Positions 44,614 to 56,120 of a stretch of DNA of 64,000 nucleotides are shown here, piece by piece. The first letter of the stretch is position 1, and every line of letters starts with the position of its first letter. Below the pieces are notes generated by a model. The model saw nothing but the letters and a program-made list of their open reading frames with translations, was not told the origin of the DNA and did no database searches. The DNA is taken from assembly GCA_038093975.1 (NCBI GenBank), contig JBBPTG010000027.1, positions 124,001 through 188,000 on the forward strand, given 5' to 3'. Both the position numbers and the translations under genes were made by a program. The stretch comes from Chalciporus piperatus (lineage: Eukaryota; Basidiomycota; Agaricomycetes; Boletales; Boletaceae).

Positions 44614-45107
44614 AATCTTTTCCCTTCCTTTTTCCGAGATTGACTGGTATCGTCGTACTATCTCCACGGGTTATGTACATTGTCACCGTTACAATGACAA
44701 CTGGGTGCTTTAGTGGGTGCTCGCTGTGACGGCTCAGGCATTCCATATTCAACGAGCAACTGGCACCCGTCACCCAACGAATTCTGGCCCAATGTATATT
44801 TTCTAATTGTTTGCATTGTTCATCAGATATTCAATGGTGGGAATGCTGTTCCCGTGAGTATCATGGTGTCGACAGGCTAACGAGTGGCATTTGCTTCCGC
44901 CACGTCACTCCTCATATGATGTTGATCGGGTTATCAGTCTCTTCGATCGGCCCAAGCAGCCCGTGTCTTGACTGATCAAATCAGATGCGGGGAGGGTAAA
45001 TGAAACCTCGGTGCGGCATTCATGACTGCAATATCTCATTCCCCAAAGATGCGAGGGTTTTCAAGGATTACCACCATAATATCATTCGTTGTGCATCGTT
45101 CTTATGA
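44614..45107. other. Spacer between tRNA relic B and intact tRNA-Tyr
   Basis: No gene. It contains a scrap of the RPP21 3' end (45016-45043), and GGATTACCAC occurs both 45 bp before the intact tRNA and 29 bp before relic B, so the spacer is at least partly made of duplicated pieces. Confidence 0.5.
45016..45043 (-). pseudogene. Scrap of the RPP21 3' end
   Basis: Twenty-eight bases match the last codons and stop of the RPP21 gene (43670-43697) with one mismatch, in the same orientation. This suggests that the whole RPP21-tRNA unit was once tandemly duplicated and that only the ends of the second copy survive. Confidence 0.6.
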
Positions 45108-45193
45108 CCGACCTTAGCTCAGTTGGAAGAGCGCGAGACTGTAATTGGTTATGTTTCATCTTGAGGTCGCCTGTTCGAGCCAGGCAGGTCGGA
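45108..45193 (+). tRNA. tRNA-Tyr(GTA), intron-containing
   Basis: Full cloverleaf: acceptor CCGACCT/AGGTCGG with discriminator A, D stem GCTC/GAGC, anticodon stem CGAGA/TCTTG, T arm GCCTG TTCGAGC CAGGC. The anticodon GTA is at 45141-45143. A 13-nt intron (45145-45157) lies one base 3' of the anticodon, the canonical place, and nuclear tRNA-Tyr genes of eukaryotes normally carry an intron. The C1-G72 pair is the eukaryotic tyrosine identity element. A run of T at 45197-45201 is a polymerase III terminator. Confidence 0.93.
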
Positions 45194-45324
45194 TTCTTTT
45201 TGCCTCTCCCATTGTCACCCTTCTCATTTTCTTTCATCCGTTCTCGAACTGGATCAAGCACAAGTATGGTACTCACAAACCACCTCTCTCCCCAAGCAAC
45301 CCTGCATTTGTCTTGTCCTATAAG

Positions 45325-45349
45325 TTTCGTTTCGTTTCGTTTCGTTTCG
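45325..45349 (+). repeat. TTTCG pentamer repeat
   Basis: Five perfect tandem copies of TTTCG between the tRNA and the 3' end of the ankyrin-like gene. Simple repeat. Confidence 0.85.
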
Positions 45350-45432
45350 TTCTTCATTCATCGCGTAGATAACACCTTGCCTCGTTCCCCCTCCCTTCAA
45401 TATACTCTCATAGCCTTCCACCACCCACCGAG

Positions 45433-46270
45433 TTACCCACTCGCACCTAGTAGCTCCTTCAAAAACTTCTCCCCACTCTTATCCCCACTAAACATCGCCT
45501 TCTGCAACGCCGTCAATCCATCGGTTCCAAACGTACAGTTCACGTCCACGTTATGTTCCGTCATGAGTTTGATGGCGCCGTCGTGGTCACCTTCGGCGAT
45601 GAGATCGTGGAAGGCGCGAGCGTGTACTTGGTTAGGGTGGGTGTCGAGGAAGAGCTCTTCCTCCTTTTTTTTCCCGAACCCGAAGACGAGAGGGATGCGG
45701 ATGGGTGTGGTACGTGATGGGACGATCATGAAACGTTGTGCGTGCGAGTTACGATACGGATGATATCACGTTCCCAGTGCGATCGATGAGATGGGGGACA
45801 TTTGGATCAGCGCTCTGATTCAGACCATAAAGCAGATTCAGATTGCCAGCCCAAACACGCACCAAAATCTCTCCGAAATCAAACCCCTTGGTCTCCCCAC
45901 CCTCATTCCTCACGTCCACGATAAACCTCCCAGACGCATCCAACGTGTTCTCTCCACACACCGCACATACCGCCGCAGCTCGCAGATCCATCTCCCTCTC
46001 CGTCATTGACTCGGATTTGGATTTAGATTTTGCATGGTCGATCAGACAGGTCCAGTGTGCGTGATGGTTGCTTGGACCAGAGCTGGGGGAACCGCAGTAG
46101 AGTTCGACGTCGTCTATGATCGTGGAGGGTGATGACGATGATGGACCGGGTTCGAGGGAGTCGTCAAAGTCATCTTCGTCTTCGGGGAATTCGGGTTCTG
46201 CGGCGATGCGGAGGGATTCGCGGCAGAACATGCAGGTGTCGGGAGAGTAAGACTGCGTTGAGCTGGACAT
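45433..46270 (-). CDS. Cysteine-rich N-terminus plus ankyrin-like C-terminus protein
   Basis: I do not recognise the family. The first frame (46270 to about 45760) starts with CMFCRESLRIAAEPEFPEDE, has an acidic Ser-rich spacer, then HHAHWTCLIDHAK and AVCAVCGENTLDASGRFIV; the CxxC pairs plus HxxxC could form a zinc site. It continues with GNLNLLYGLNQSADPNVPHL. The second frame (about 45730-45433) reads HARAFHDLIAEGDHDGAIKL then TALQKAMFSGDKSGEKFLKE, which resembles one or two ankyrin-type repeats. The two frames differ by one base and must be joined by an intron (possible donor GTGATATC at about 45762; acceptor unclear because few AGs occur before an A8 run at about 45667). The order suggests one gene of about 240 residues; the join is not resolved. 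Confidence 0.6.
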
Positions 46271-46533
46271 TTTTTCAAAGATGATGTTAGCTAGGAGAGC
46301 TTTCGATGCTAGTACGAGTCGTGATATGCAACGAGTATTGAGGTGGTTGCGTCACAGCCACGTGGTTATCTCCCTATGTCATTGTATAGTCGCGACACCT
46401 CCATCTGGCGGAACGAGCGGTGACAACATTTCGATTTGGCGATACACTCGAGCTAATCGTACACGTCAGTTTCTATCCTCCTTGTGTTTCCCGTGCTCTC
46501 CATCGTTCCCTTTAGTTGTATCCTTCCGGTATC

Positions 46534-47848
<1,315 letters not shown>

Positions 47849-49645
47849 GTTCACGATGCCTTGGTTTTCTGGTATGAATTAGATCTACTGGTATGACTTG
47901 ATCGCCGGATGCGAGGTGGTTGTAGCAGAGAAGTATATCGTATGACTTGCGTATGACTACTCCGGTAACATTTCGTCGCCGACATCATTTGCATCCGGCG
48001 CGCCCCGCTGTATGGGGTCGCTGCCACGATCGACCCAGCTCTCCTCCGAGCATCTTCGAATTCTTTCCTGTACCATCCATACGTTGCTGCGGCTCTGACT
48101 ATCAACAACTTGTGTAGCATCTACCGTGACATTCAAGGCCTTGATGGACCGTTGATCCAAGATGATCTACCCTCCTCAGAAGCAGCGAAGCCCTTTGATA
48201 CCCAGAAAGGTCTAGGTGAAGGGAATCGACATTACTGGCAGCACCGCGGTGCTCTCTTGACTGTCCAAGTTCTACACTGTCAGTGACGGCACTTGGGAGT
48301 TTCAACGCCAATCCCTGTCGATCCAGAAGCTTCAAGTTCCTTAGAAGCATACGGCAGGGCTCAGGGGCAACATATGAGCGCCAGCGGAAGGATTTCCGTA
48401 CTGCCAATAACCAGCCTTTCGGGCGCTCAGGAAGACTCGAATCCTTCCTCCAGGCCGGGACAGTCTGCCTGTGGTTTGACACTGTCAAGCGTTCTCAAGA
48501 CTGCGGGTTTCGCCGCATTGTTATGATCCAGTGGCCAGTCAGACCGGACAATCCTGGTGCGGCGAACAGCGAACAGAGTATTGCCTTGTGATGGCCCGGG
48601 TGGAACGACAGATTCGGGTCGTACGATCATCCATGACGTGTCGTCGAATTGCTTTGACTTGGACGCGGCACAACTTGATTGACTTTTGATGACTGAAGGC
48701 GGACACCAAGTGGATGAAACATGACTGTGTCGACGTGACGCGCTACTACTAAGTAGTACTAGTAGTTACACTAGTAGCTAGTCATGAGTCAGAACGGTCG
48801 GAGAGTTCGGCCAAGGAAGTTTGGATTTTCACGAGCGCAGGTCAGCGGGACCTGGGTTATGGCATCAAGAGCTTCTTTTCCAGGGTCTGCTTATCGGACG
48901 ACCGACCGATGGGGTTCGAGACTTCGAGTTCATGGGGTAGTTCAATTTTTGAACAGTTATACGTACAGTCTCTTGCTCAGTGGGTACAACAAAAGGATGA
49001 AGAGAACAATGCAAGGTGTTGACTAGTTGTTGGAACAAAAGTAGGACGAGGGAAACAATGTGGTATCGTTTCTACGAGCCATTGTAGTACGGAAGTAACC
49101 GACCGTGGTTATGGTTGGAACGACGGCAACGGCTGGAGGAAGTAACGTTATATATTGCATGGACTATGCAACGTAAGTTGAGATTAGCCCCTTGGCTGAC
49201 ACGGATGAGTTGGTGAAAGGAAGAACGCGAGAAACCGAAGAGTGTCTCGACAAGGACAATGGACGAGACGGTGGCCGATCCGTGACTACGTACAGGGAGT
49301 GACTACGAGGGTGAGAACTGCTGTATGATGGGCATGACAGGTAGCAACGCGGGGGGGGGGATAACGTCCGGTAACCTGGTCTGTAACATCGGCAATTGGT
49401 CGCTAGCCTCGTGTAACGTTGACGGGGACAAGTTCGGGATTATTAATGGGTCGATTATTGGGGTACGGAGTCAAATTGCGCGGTCACGTGGTCTTGTTGA
49501 GTGTCCCACGCGTGTCCTGGTTTGCCTTAAACACCGTCGCCGCTTGGCCATTGTCCGCTCACTTTCTGCCCTCATCGACGACCACGACGACGAACACGTT
49601 AAATTATTCAATCCGCGTACATCGTCATCAACGACACACGCGTCG
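47849..49645. other. 1.8-kb divergent region, HEM2 / WEE1
   Basis: This separates the divergent HEM2 and WEE1 start codons and must hold both promoters. On the plus strand one frame from about 47975 to 48526 is open except for a single TGA at about 48281; it reads LYHPYVAAALTINNLCSIYR and later SSLEAYGRAQGQHMSASGR, without known motif. A perfect inverted repeat ACTACT-A-AGTAGT lies at 48745-48757 in a TAGTA-rich stretch. A G8 run near 49350 lies in an in-frame upstream extension of WEE1 that I take as untranslated. Confidence 0.35.
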
Positions 49646-52600
49646 ATGTCCGCTGCTGTCCTGTCTTCTCCCCAAGAGTATTATATATCTGTAACAGGAT
49701 CCACACGCGGTCACAACATGTCCCCGATGTCCCCAAGCTGCCGTGCAGCACACTACCAAACACCACCACGCCTATCCGCTGATTATAGCTCTGCTCCATC
49801 ATACGACTCACCAATGTTGACTCCGTCCCCGCTCAGGCGCAAGCCTTTCTTCCCTCCACCCATGGACGATCCTGAGCAGGACGATATCTTCCTCCAATCT
49901 CCTTTCAAGTCTCCTCCCCCAGTGCACCGCCTACACCCTCGACACCTACATAAACAACCTGTACCAATCGACGACGACGAGGGATCGATTTTTCTCTCTC
50001 CATCTTCCGCAGCCTCTTCCCCATTCTTCCCCGTCCCAACATCACAACCCCTCAGAACCCCAATCAAAGAGGAACTTCGTACAAAGTCTCGTTCTGTTCT
50101 CAAGTCCAAACTCATCAACTCTCAGCCTGCGAGCGCATCCACATCATCGGTCGGTCCGACTGGTCTTGGGACAAAGCGCAAGTCCACAGCGCAGTCTGGG
50201 GGTTTCTCGACGCCACTGCGGCAACCTATCTCGACCCCGTTACCTATCTCCGCTGCCAAGGTTCATCCAACTTCTGGTATCGCATTCCATCGTCTGGCCC
50301 CACTTCCTGCTCCCCTCTTCGGGACTCGGACGCCGCAATCAAAGGCCGAGACGGAGGCCTACCTAAAGCGGCAAGCGGAGACCATGAAACGACTACGTAT
50401 TCGCGAGATGGAAAACTCGGACGAGGATTGGGATGTGATAGAGGATGATGAGTCGGGAGGCGAGCCAGAGGAGCGCAATGGTGTAGCAGGAAAGAAAAGG
50501 TTTTCGAATAAGCTTCCATTGCTGTCACGGCGGTCGAAGCCTCAGCTTCACAGTCCCATGAAGCTTCCCGTCATTAATCACATGCCACAGAAGGGTAGTA
50601 CCCTCGATGAGGTCACCGAGGCGATATCGCCCGGTGGCCACATTCTCAAGAGGCGGGCTCGTTCGAGACCCGTCTCCCTTGAGCTCCTTGAGAGCGTAGC
50701 TCAGACTCCCTCTCTCACTGCTTCATCTCAGGTAAGCTATCGATCATCATGAGAACTTTGTGGCACTAATTGGATTTTCATTGAACGTACAGCCTGCTGC
50801 GTCGAGTCCCAAACCCAGACGTTCAAAGTCCCCACCTGTCGTTGCTTTCCCTTCAGTAAATCAAAATCGAATGTCCGTCATCCGCGACGTCCCCGCATCC
50901 GACCGCGATTCACCGATGCCTCGGAGACGACTTGCGGGTGGCAATGGGCCAAATCCGTTTACGCAGCCACGTACATCCGAAGCTGCGCCTCGCGCGCAGG
51001 TGAATCGTCTACCTAGCGGCAGTTCTGCCTCGCTATTCTTCGGTCCGTCTATACCTCAGTCCACGAACAAGACTCGCTCGCGTACAAGCACTGTCGCGTC
51101 AAACGCCGCCGCGATGTCGGCTAAACTTCGCGCTCAGCCTAACCTTGTATCCAATCGACATAGCTACGCAGGCCCAGGCAGCGAAACCATTGCTGCACTT
51201 CCTTGGCGTTCCACCCTTCACACTTCGTCGCCAGACTCATCCCCGATCTCCTTCCCTCAAGGGAGCCGCGACGCAGGAGATGACGAAGATGACATGTTCT
51301 TTGAACCCTGCGATCCACCGGAATCCTCCTTCGTCTTTAGCGTGACTGGCGGTACTCCTTCCCCTAGATCCAAGAAGGGGAAGGAGATGCTTCCGTTGAA
51401 GTACAAGCCTCGTGATTCAGGCGTTGTCTTCAGTGATGATGAAGACACGTCACATAGTGCAGGCGATTCTCTTTCGGCTATGCCACGAGCGTCAACTTCC
51501 GCCAGTTCATTCAACTCTGATATCGGGGATGACCTGATCACTCCAATCTTCCCATGCTCTCACTCTGGTTGGCCGACGGCAGTGGTCGTGCATGGCCTCG
51601 ATGACGGTATTCGCCTTCATAGAACAAACGACGATTCCCTCGACGTCGACGCATTTATCCTCCGGACGCTCGCCGCAGGCGGCAAACCTTCAGCCGAAGA
51701 ATCCAAGAAGCCTCCCGGTACGCCTGTCAAGAAGCTCAAGAACACTTATCTCGGAGGAAACAGACCTTGGCAGAGTGCCGTTGCCACGAAGGTTGGTTTC
51801 AATTTTGGAGGGTTGGACCTCGGCGCGGGGCCCGCCGGCAAAATGAAGACAGGGCCGCGAAAGAGCCTGCCTGCGCCGTTTTCTCAACTCGGTGCGAAGA
51901 AGACGGTGGACCTCCAAGCGTCGGACGAGGATGAAGACGAGGAGAACAGTCCGAGTAGCCGAAAGGAGGCGAGCAAGTACGTGGGTCTTGGGCTCGGACG
52001 GCCGCCTATGCCGAGTGGACCTGCTGGACCTGTCGAGCGGACACGTTGGTTAATGCGAAGAAGCAGCAGTGGGGCCTTCTCGAGTGGTAGCGAAGCATCT
52101 CTCGCGACGCCAACTCGACGAAGCAAAGGTAATCTCAATCTCAGACCATCCAACTGGAAATAACGCGCTCACACCGCAATTTTTCAGATTGGCCAATCCC
52201 TCCGCGCGCTTCGACAAATCAACTTCAGATACCCTCTGAGGATCCCGGTTCAAGATCGTCTTCGAATAGCTCTGTGGTCACATTGAATTCGCCAACGCTT
52301 GCACGACGGCAGGTCCCTGGTTCGACGGCACAACGACCTGCAGTTTCTCCCCTCCACCAACATGTCGGACCCGCGCCGAACGACCAACTGAGTCACTTCA
52401 ACAAAGAGTATGTGGAGATCGAACAGATTGGCAGCGGCGAATTCGGTAAAGTTCTCAAGGTTCGCGCGAAGAATGGACCGCAGGACAGCGTATGGGCAGT
52501 CAAGCGGTCGAAGCCGTTTGAAGGGCCCCGTCACCGGTAAGAGTTAGCTGCTTGCCTCTCATGTCCGCGCGACTGACGGTACGCGTTGATAGATTACGCC

Positions 52601-53644
52601 TACGGGAAGAGGTCGATATCTTGCAACATCTTTCCCGAGCTGCGGGCGCTACAGATGGTCATCATCCAAACGTCCTCGCATATATTGACAGTTGGGAAGA
52701 GGATGAGGCGCTGTTCATCCGCACCGAACTTTGCGAGCTGGGAAACTTTGGGCGCTTCCTGTGGGAGTATGGCAGGGCATTCCCCCGACTGGATGAAGCT
52801 AGGGTCTGGAAAATACTTGCGGATCTGAGTAACGTAAGTCGGCCACTGGTCCTAATATGGTTTAGCGGGCAGGGCTCAATACTTATTCCGCTGTCTTGAT
52901 GCAGGGTCTTCAATTTATTCATGAGTCGGGTGTCATCCACTTCGATCTCAAGCCAGCAAATATCTTTTTGACCCGGGAAGGTCGTTTCAAGATTGGCGAC
53001 TTTGGTATGGCGTCTTTGTGGCCTAGAGCTAGAGGCGGCAGTCCCTTGGGTGTTGCTGTCGGAGGATTCGAACGTGAGGGGGACAAAGTGTACTTGGCTC
53101 GCGAAGTGCTTCAAGGGTCCTACAGCAAGGCTGCTGATATTTTCAGGTATTGTTTTTATGTCATCCTGTCACTGATCTCTCACTCATGTATTTTCTCAGT
53201 CTCGGCATGACGATGCTCGAAACGGCAACAAATGTTGTTGTGCCTGACCAGTGAGTAAAGACGTCACTTGACACTCGCTTGTTGGAGTGAGCTAACTTTG
53301 CCTCGTAAATTTTTAGGGGAGATAGTTGGCATCGCTTGCGACAAGAGGATTTCAGCGAAGTGGACCTGAACGACAGTCCGGAGCTGTTCGAGTTGATCAA
53401 GAGCATGATGAGCTCGGATCCTATCGAGCGGGTCGATATTCAGACAGTCTACTCTCACCCTGTCGTCCAGAGGGCGCGTTCCGCTATGGAACGGACGTGT
53501 GCGGAGGCCATGGCTATTGGCGCTTCTCTATTTGCTGCATCACCCCTGGCAAGCGTCTCTGATACGTTCCTGGAAGACATTCTTGGTCGTCGGACCGCCG
53601 TCCCCCATGATGATGACGATGCCGCGATGGATCTCGGCCCATGA
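49646..53644 (+). CDS. WEE1: WEE1-type mitotic inhibitor kinase
   Basis: Wee1 delays mitosis by phosphorylating the conserved tyrosine of Cdk1. A long Ser/Pro-rich regulatory N-terminus (about 850 residues) with many SP/TP sites (SPMSPSC, MLTPSPLRRK) precedes the kinase. The kinase starts with EIEQIGSGEFGKVLKVRAK (about 52415), then WAVKRSKPFEGPRHR, VLAYIDSWEEDEALFIRTEL, the catalytic loop GVIHFDLKPANIFLTREG, KIGDFGMASLWP and the Wee1-specific activation segment EREGDKVYLAREVLQGSYSK, where the family keeps EGD.x.Y. The end of the kinase (SLGMTMLETATNVVVPDQG, WHRLRQEDFSEVDL) and the SMMSSDPIER tail follow. Introns at about 50730-50792, 52126-52186, 52538-52592, 52834-52904, 53147-53200 and 53250-53317. 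The ATG at 49646 is preferred; the frame is open upstream to 49325. Confidence 0.9.
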
Positions 53645-56120
53645 CATTGGCGTTTTTCTTTCCCTGGTGCCTTGGCTACCTCTCACGACACGACACGGCA
53701 AGCATCATGCTAGAACATCAAAACACGACACGGACGACATCTGCGATCTTGGACATTGCGGAAAAGAAGATTCATCTGTTCTTTCTGCGATTGTATGTTC
53801 TTGGGACATTGTTCGCGACTATAACATATTATTTCAGGGACGATATTTTTTTGCTTAAGCATTCCTCTGCGAACTTCCTCCTTTTTCTTCCGCTGGTCAC
53901 CCCCTCCATTCTCCGCATCGCATTACATGCACCGTCCCCATTCAACTTGCATCGGCATCTATGACTCGACATTCATGACCATTCAACCGACCATCGTAAA
54001 CTATCTGCACAGTACGTATTGCACATGACCCCCCCATTTCTATTGAATATCTCTCCGAGGGCTGTCTCCGACTGGAACTGCCTTGGTTTTCCTCGTTTCT
54101 CCCCCTTGTTGCATTTTTCCCTTGACGAGATTTTTTTGTGATGAATAGCCTCCCCATACATAACGATAGCCATTATTATTACACCCAAGTTGCTACTATG
54201 TCCGTAATCCTCGACTTTTATGCGTCAATATGCTACGTTTTTGGCTTGCTCTTTTTCGTCGTGTGTGGTTTTGGAAACTGGATTTCGAGACCGAGTTGAG
54301 ACCAAAGCGCTGGATGTAAGTAAGTACTAAGTAGGCATTCCGGCGTTTGGCGTCTCACGAAGCGGAAGGCGATGCCACGATGTTGCTTGGTGATCACGCA
54401 CAGGATTAACAACTTTTAGGGTGCCGAAAACGGTCATTGCCTCGAGAAAATCGCAAACGTTTGTACAAGAAAGGTAGGTACCGCTAAATCTTGCGGAAAG
54501 AAGCCGTTGTCCTGAATCGATTGGCCGCGGCCGCGGGAATAGAATAGATTATCCGCGGAGGGATTAGTATTAGTATCAGTATCAGTGTCTGGTGTTTATC
54601 GCATCCGAATCGTTTACGGTGTGAGGAAGTTCAAGGTGGAGGGGAGAAAGAACGCGCCAAGCGTCAAAGAAGAGAGAGATGTGATGTGATGCTGATGTGA
54701 CTTGTTGACGCCGCGTGCGATGATAGAAGCATGCACGTCTCGAAATCGCCGCATGCACCGCGAGGTCCGCGAGGGAAGGGGAGTTTTAGATTCTAGATCT
54801 GGGTTTTAGGTTACGAAATGAGAGGGAAGACGGGAAGACGGGTTGCTCGAGTTGATGATTGGGCGGTTTTTTGATTTGATGGGATCTTCCGCGCGTCTTC
54901 AAGATGAAGATCAGTACTAGTGTGCGTGTGGGACGAGGCTTGCGGAGTCCATACGGAAAAATGGAAAGGACGCGTGTCTTGGTGTGCTGTCAATGAGCGA
55001 GTAGGGTTCGAGATAGTGGCGTATTCGTGAGGGCGTTGCTAATCTGAGTCCTGACCCAGCGATTCTCCAAAAGGCCCAAGTCGGAAACGCGCGCTGATGG
55101 GAGGGTGGGATGATAGGAACGGATTGCAAATAATGGGAGACGCTACAACCTTTTTTTCTTCTTCTGCAAGGAACGACTCGGAAGTGAAATAGGTGGTGGT
55201 CGTGTTGCACGTGTCAGAGGGAGTAATCCCGAGGAGGGGAAAACCCAGGACGGAGGGGCTTGGGCTTGGTTTGGGTCAGAGGGAGGGTGCAATCTTGGGA
55301 CCATGGAGGCTGGACGGGCCGTTGATCCCAGCTTGGTGTGACGTTTGGATTGAATAGCGGGGTATGACATGTGTAGGGGATCAGAATAATTTTTTTTGGT
55401 TTCGTATCGTAAGGAGATCCACGGGAAAAGCGAGCTTTCGATCCGCACATGTTGGTCGCGGTGGTGATAGCAGCTTCGAAACTGAACCAGCACTGCACAT
55501 GGAGAAGATCGTGACCGAACGAGGGCTCAATGGTGTAAAGTATGGACGAGTCGTTCCGTGGATCGCTGGGCACACTGTGTGATCATCCACGGACGGAGAA
55601 CGAGGAAGGGAAGATCAGCTCGAAGTTGGATAGGAATTTGAGCACTCACCGCCATCGTGAATTCATCTCGTGTTCATCTACGAACTTCTCGACGCCGGTC
55701 CTCGATCTAAAATATAAAGTACCTGTTCAGGACTGGGGCGAGATCCGTTGTAACCCTCCCTCGTATTAGTTTCATCGGCGTACTAGTGGCGTACTACGTC
55801 CTCGAATAGCTGATCATTCTCGTCCTCGCCGACCCGCTCGTCGCTGTCCTGGCAACGTTGAACGGGTGCAGTTTTTTCCCCTCTCACTGCCACCTGTGGG
55901 CGTTTTACACAAACTTTGTTGTTGATACATTTTCCTGCCGCTCGCGCAGATCCTGTCCAGTTCGCGTTCTCGTCCCGTCCAACTACGGTCCAACTCACCC
56001 GCGGCAACTCTCTTTGTGGACAGGGTCTGTCGCGTTTCGAAGTCAGGTTGGACGTTGTGTGTGAATGGATTAGGTCGGTTGTCGAATTAACCTAGGGACG
56101 TCGTAAACTCGTACTATAAT
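53645..56120. other. 2.5-kb intergenic region upstream of the homeobox gene
   Basis: No gene recognised. The first part is WEE1 3' flank; the rest is probably the long control region and leader of the homeobox gene. Proline-rich open frames on the minus strand around 54811-55573 overlap each other in several frames and look like composition effects. A block around 54300-54340 contains clustered GTAAGTAAGTACTAAGTA. Confidence 0.4.

Noticed and set aside
45108..45193. Possibility that the tRNA-Tyr is itself a relic
   Set aside because: All stems pair, the intron is at the canonical position, C1-G72 and the GTA anticodon are present, and a T run follows.
49325..49645. In-frame upstream extension of the WEE1 frame from an ATG at 49325
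   Set aside because: The extension has a G8 run and unlikely composition for a fungal protein; the ATG at 49646 fits the Ser/Pro-rich start better. Transcript data could change this.
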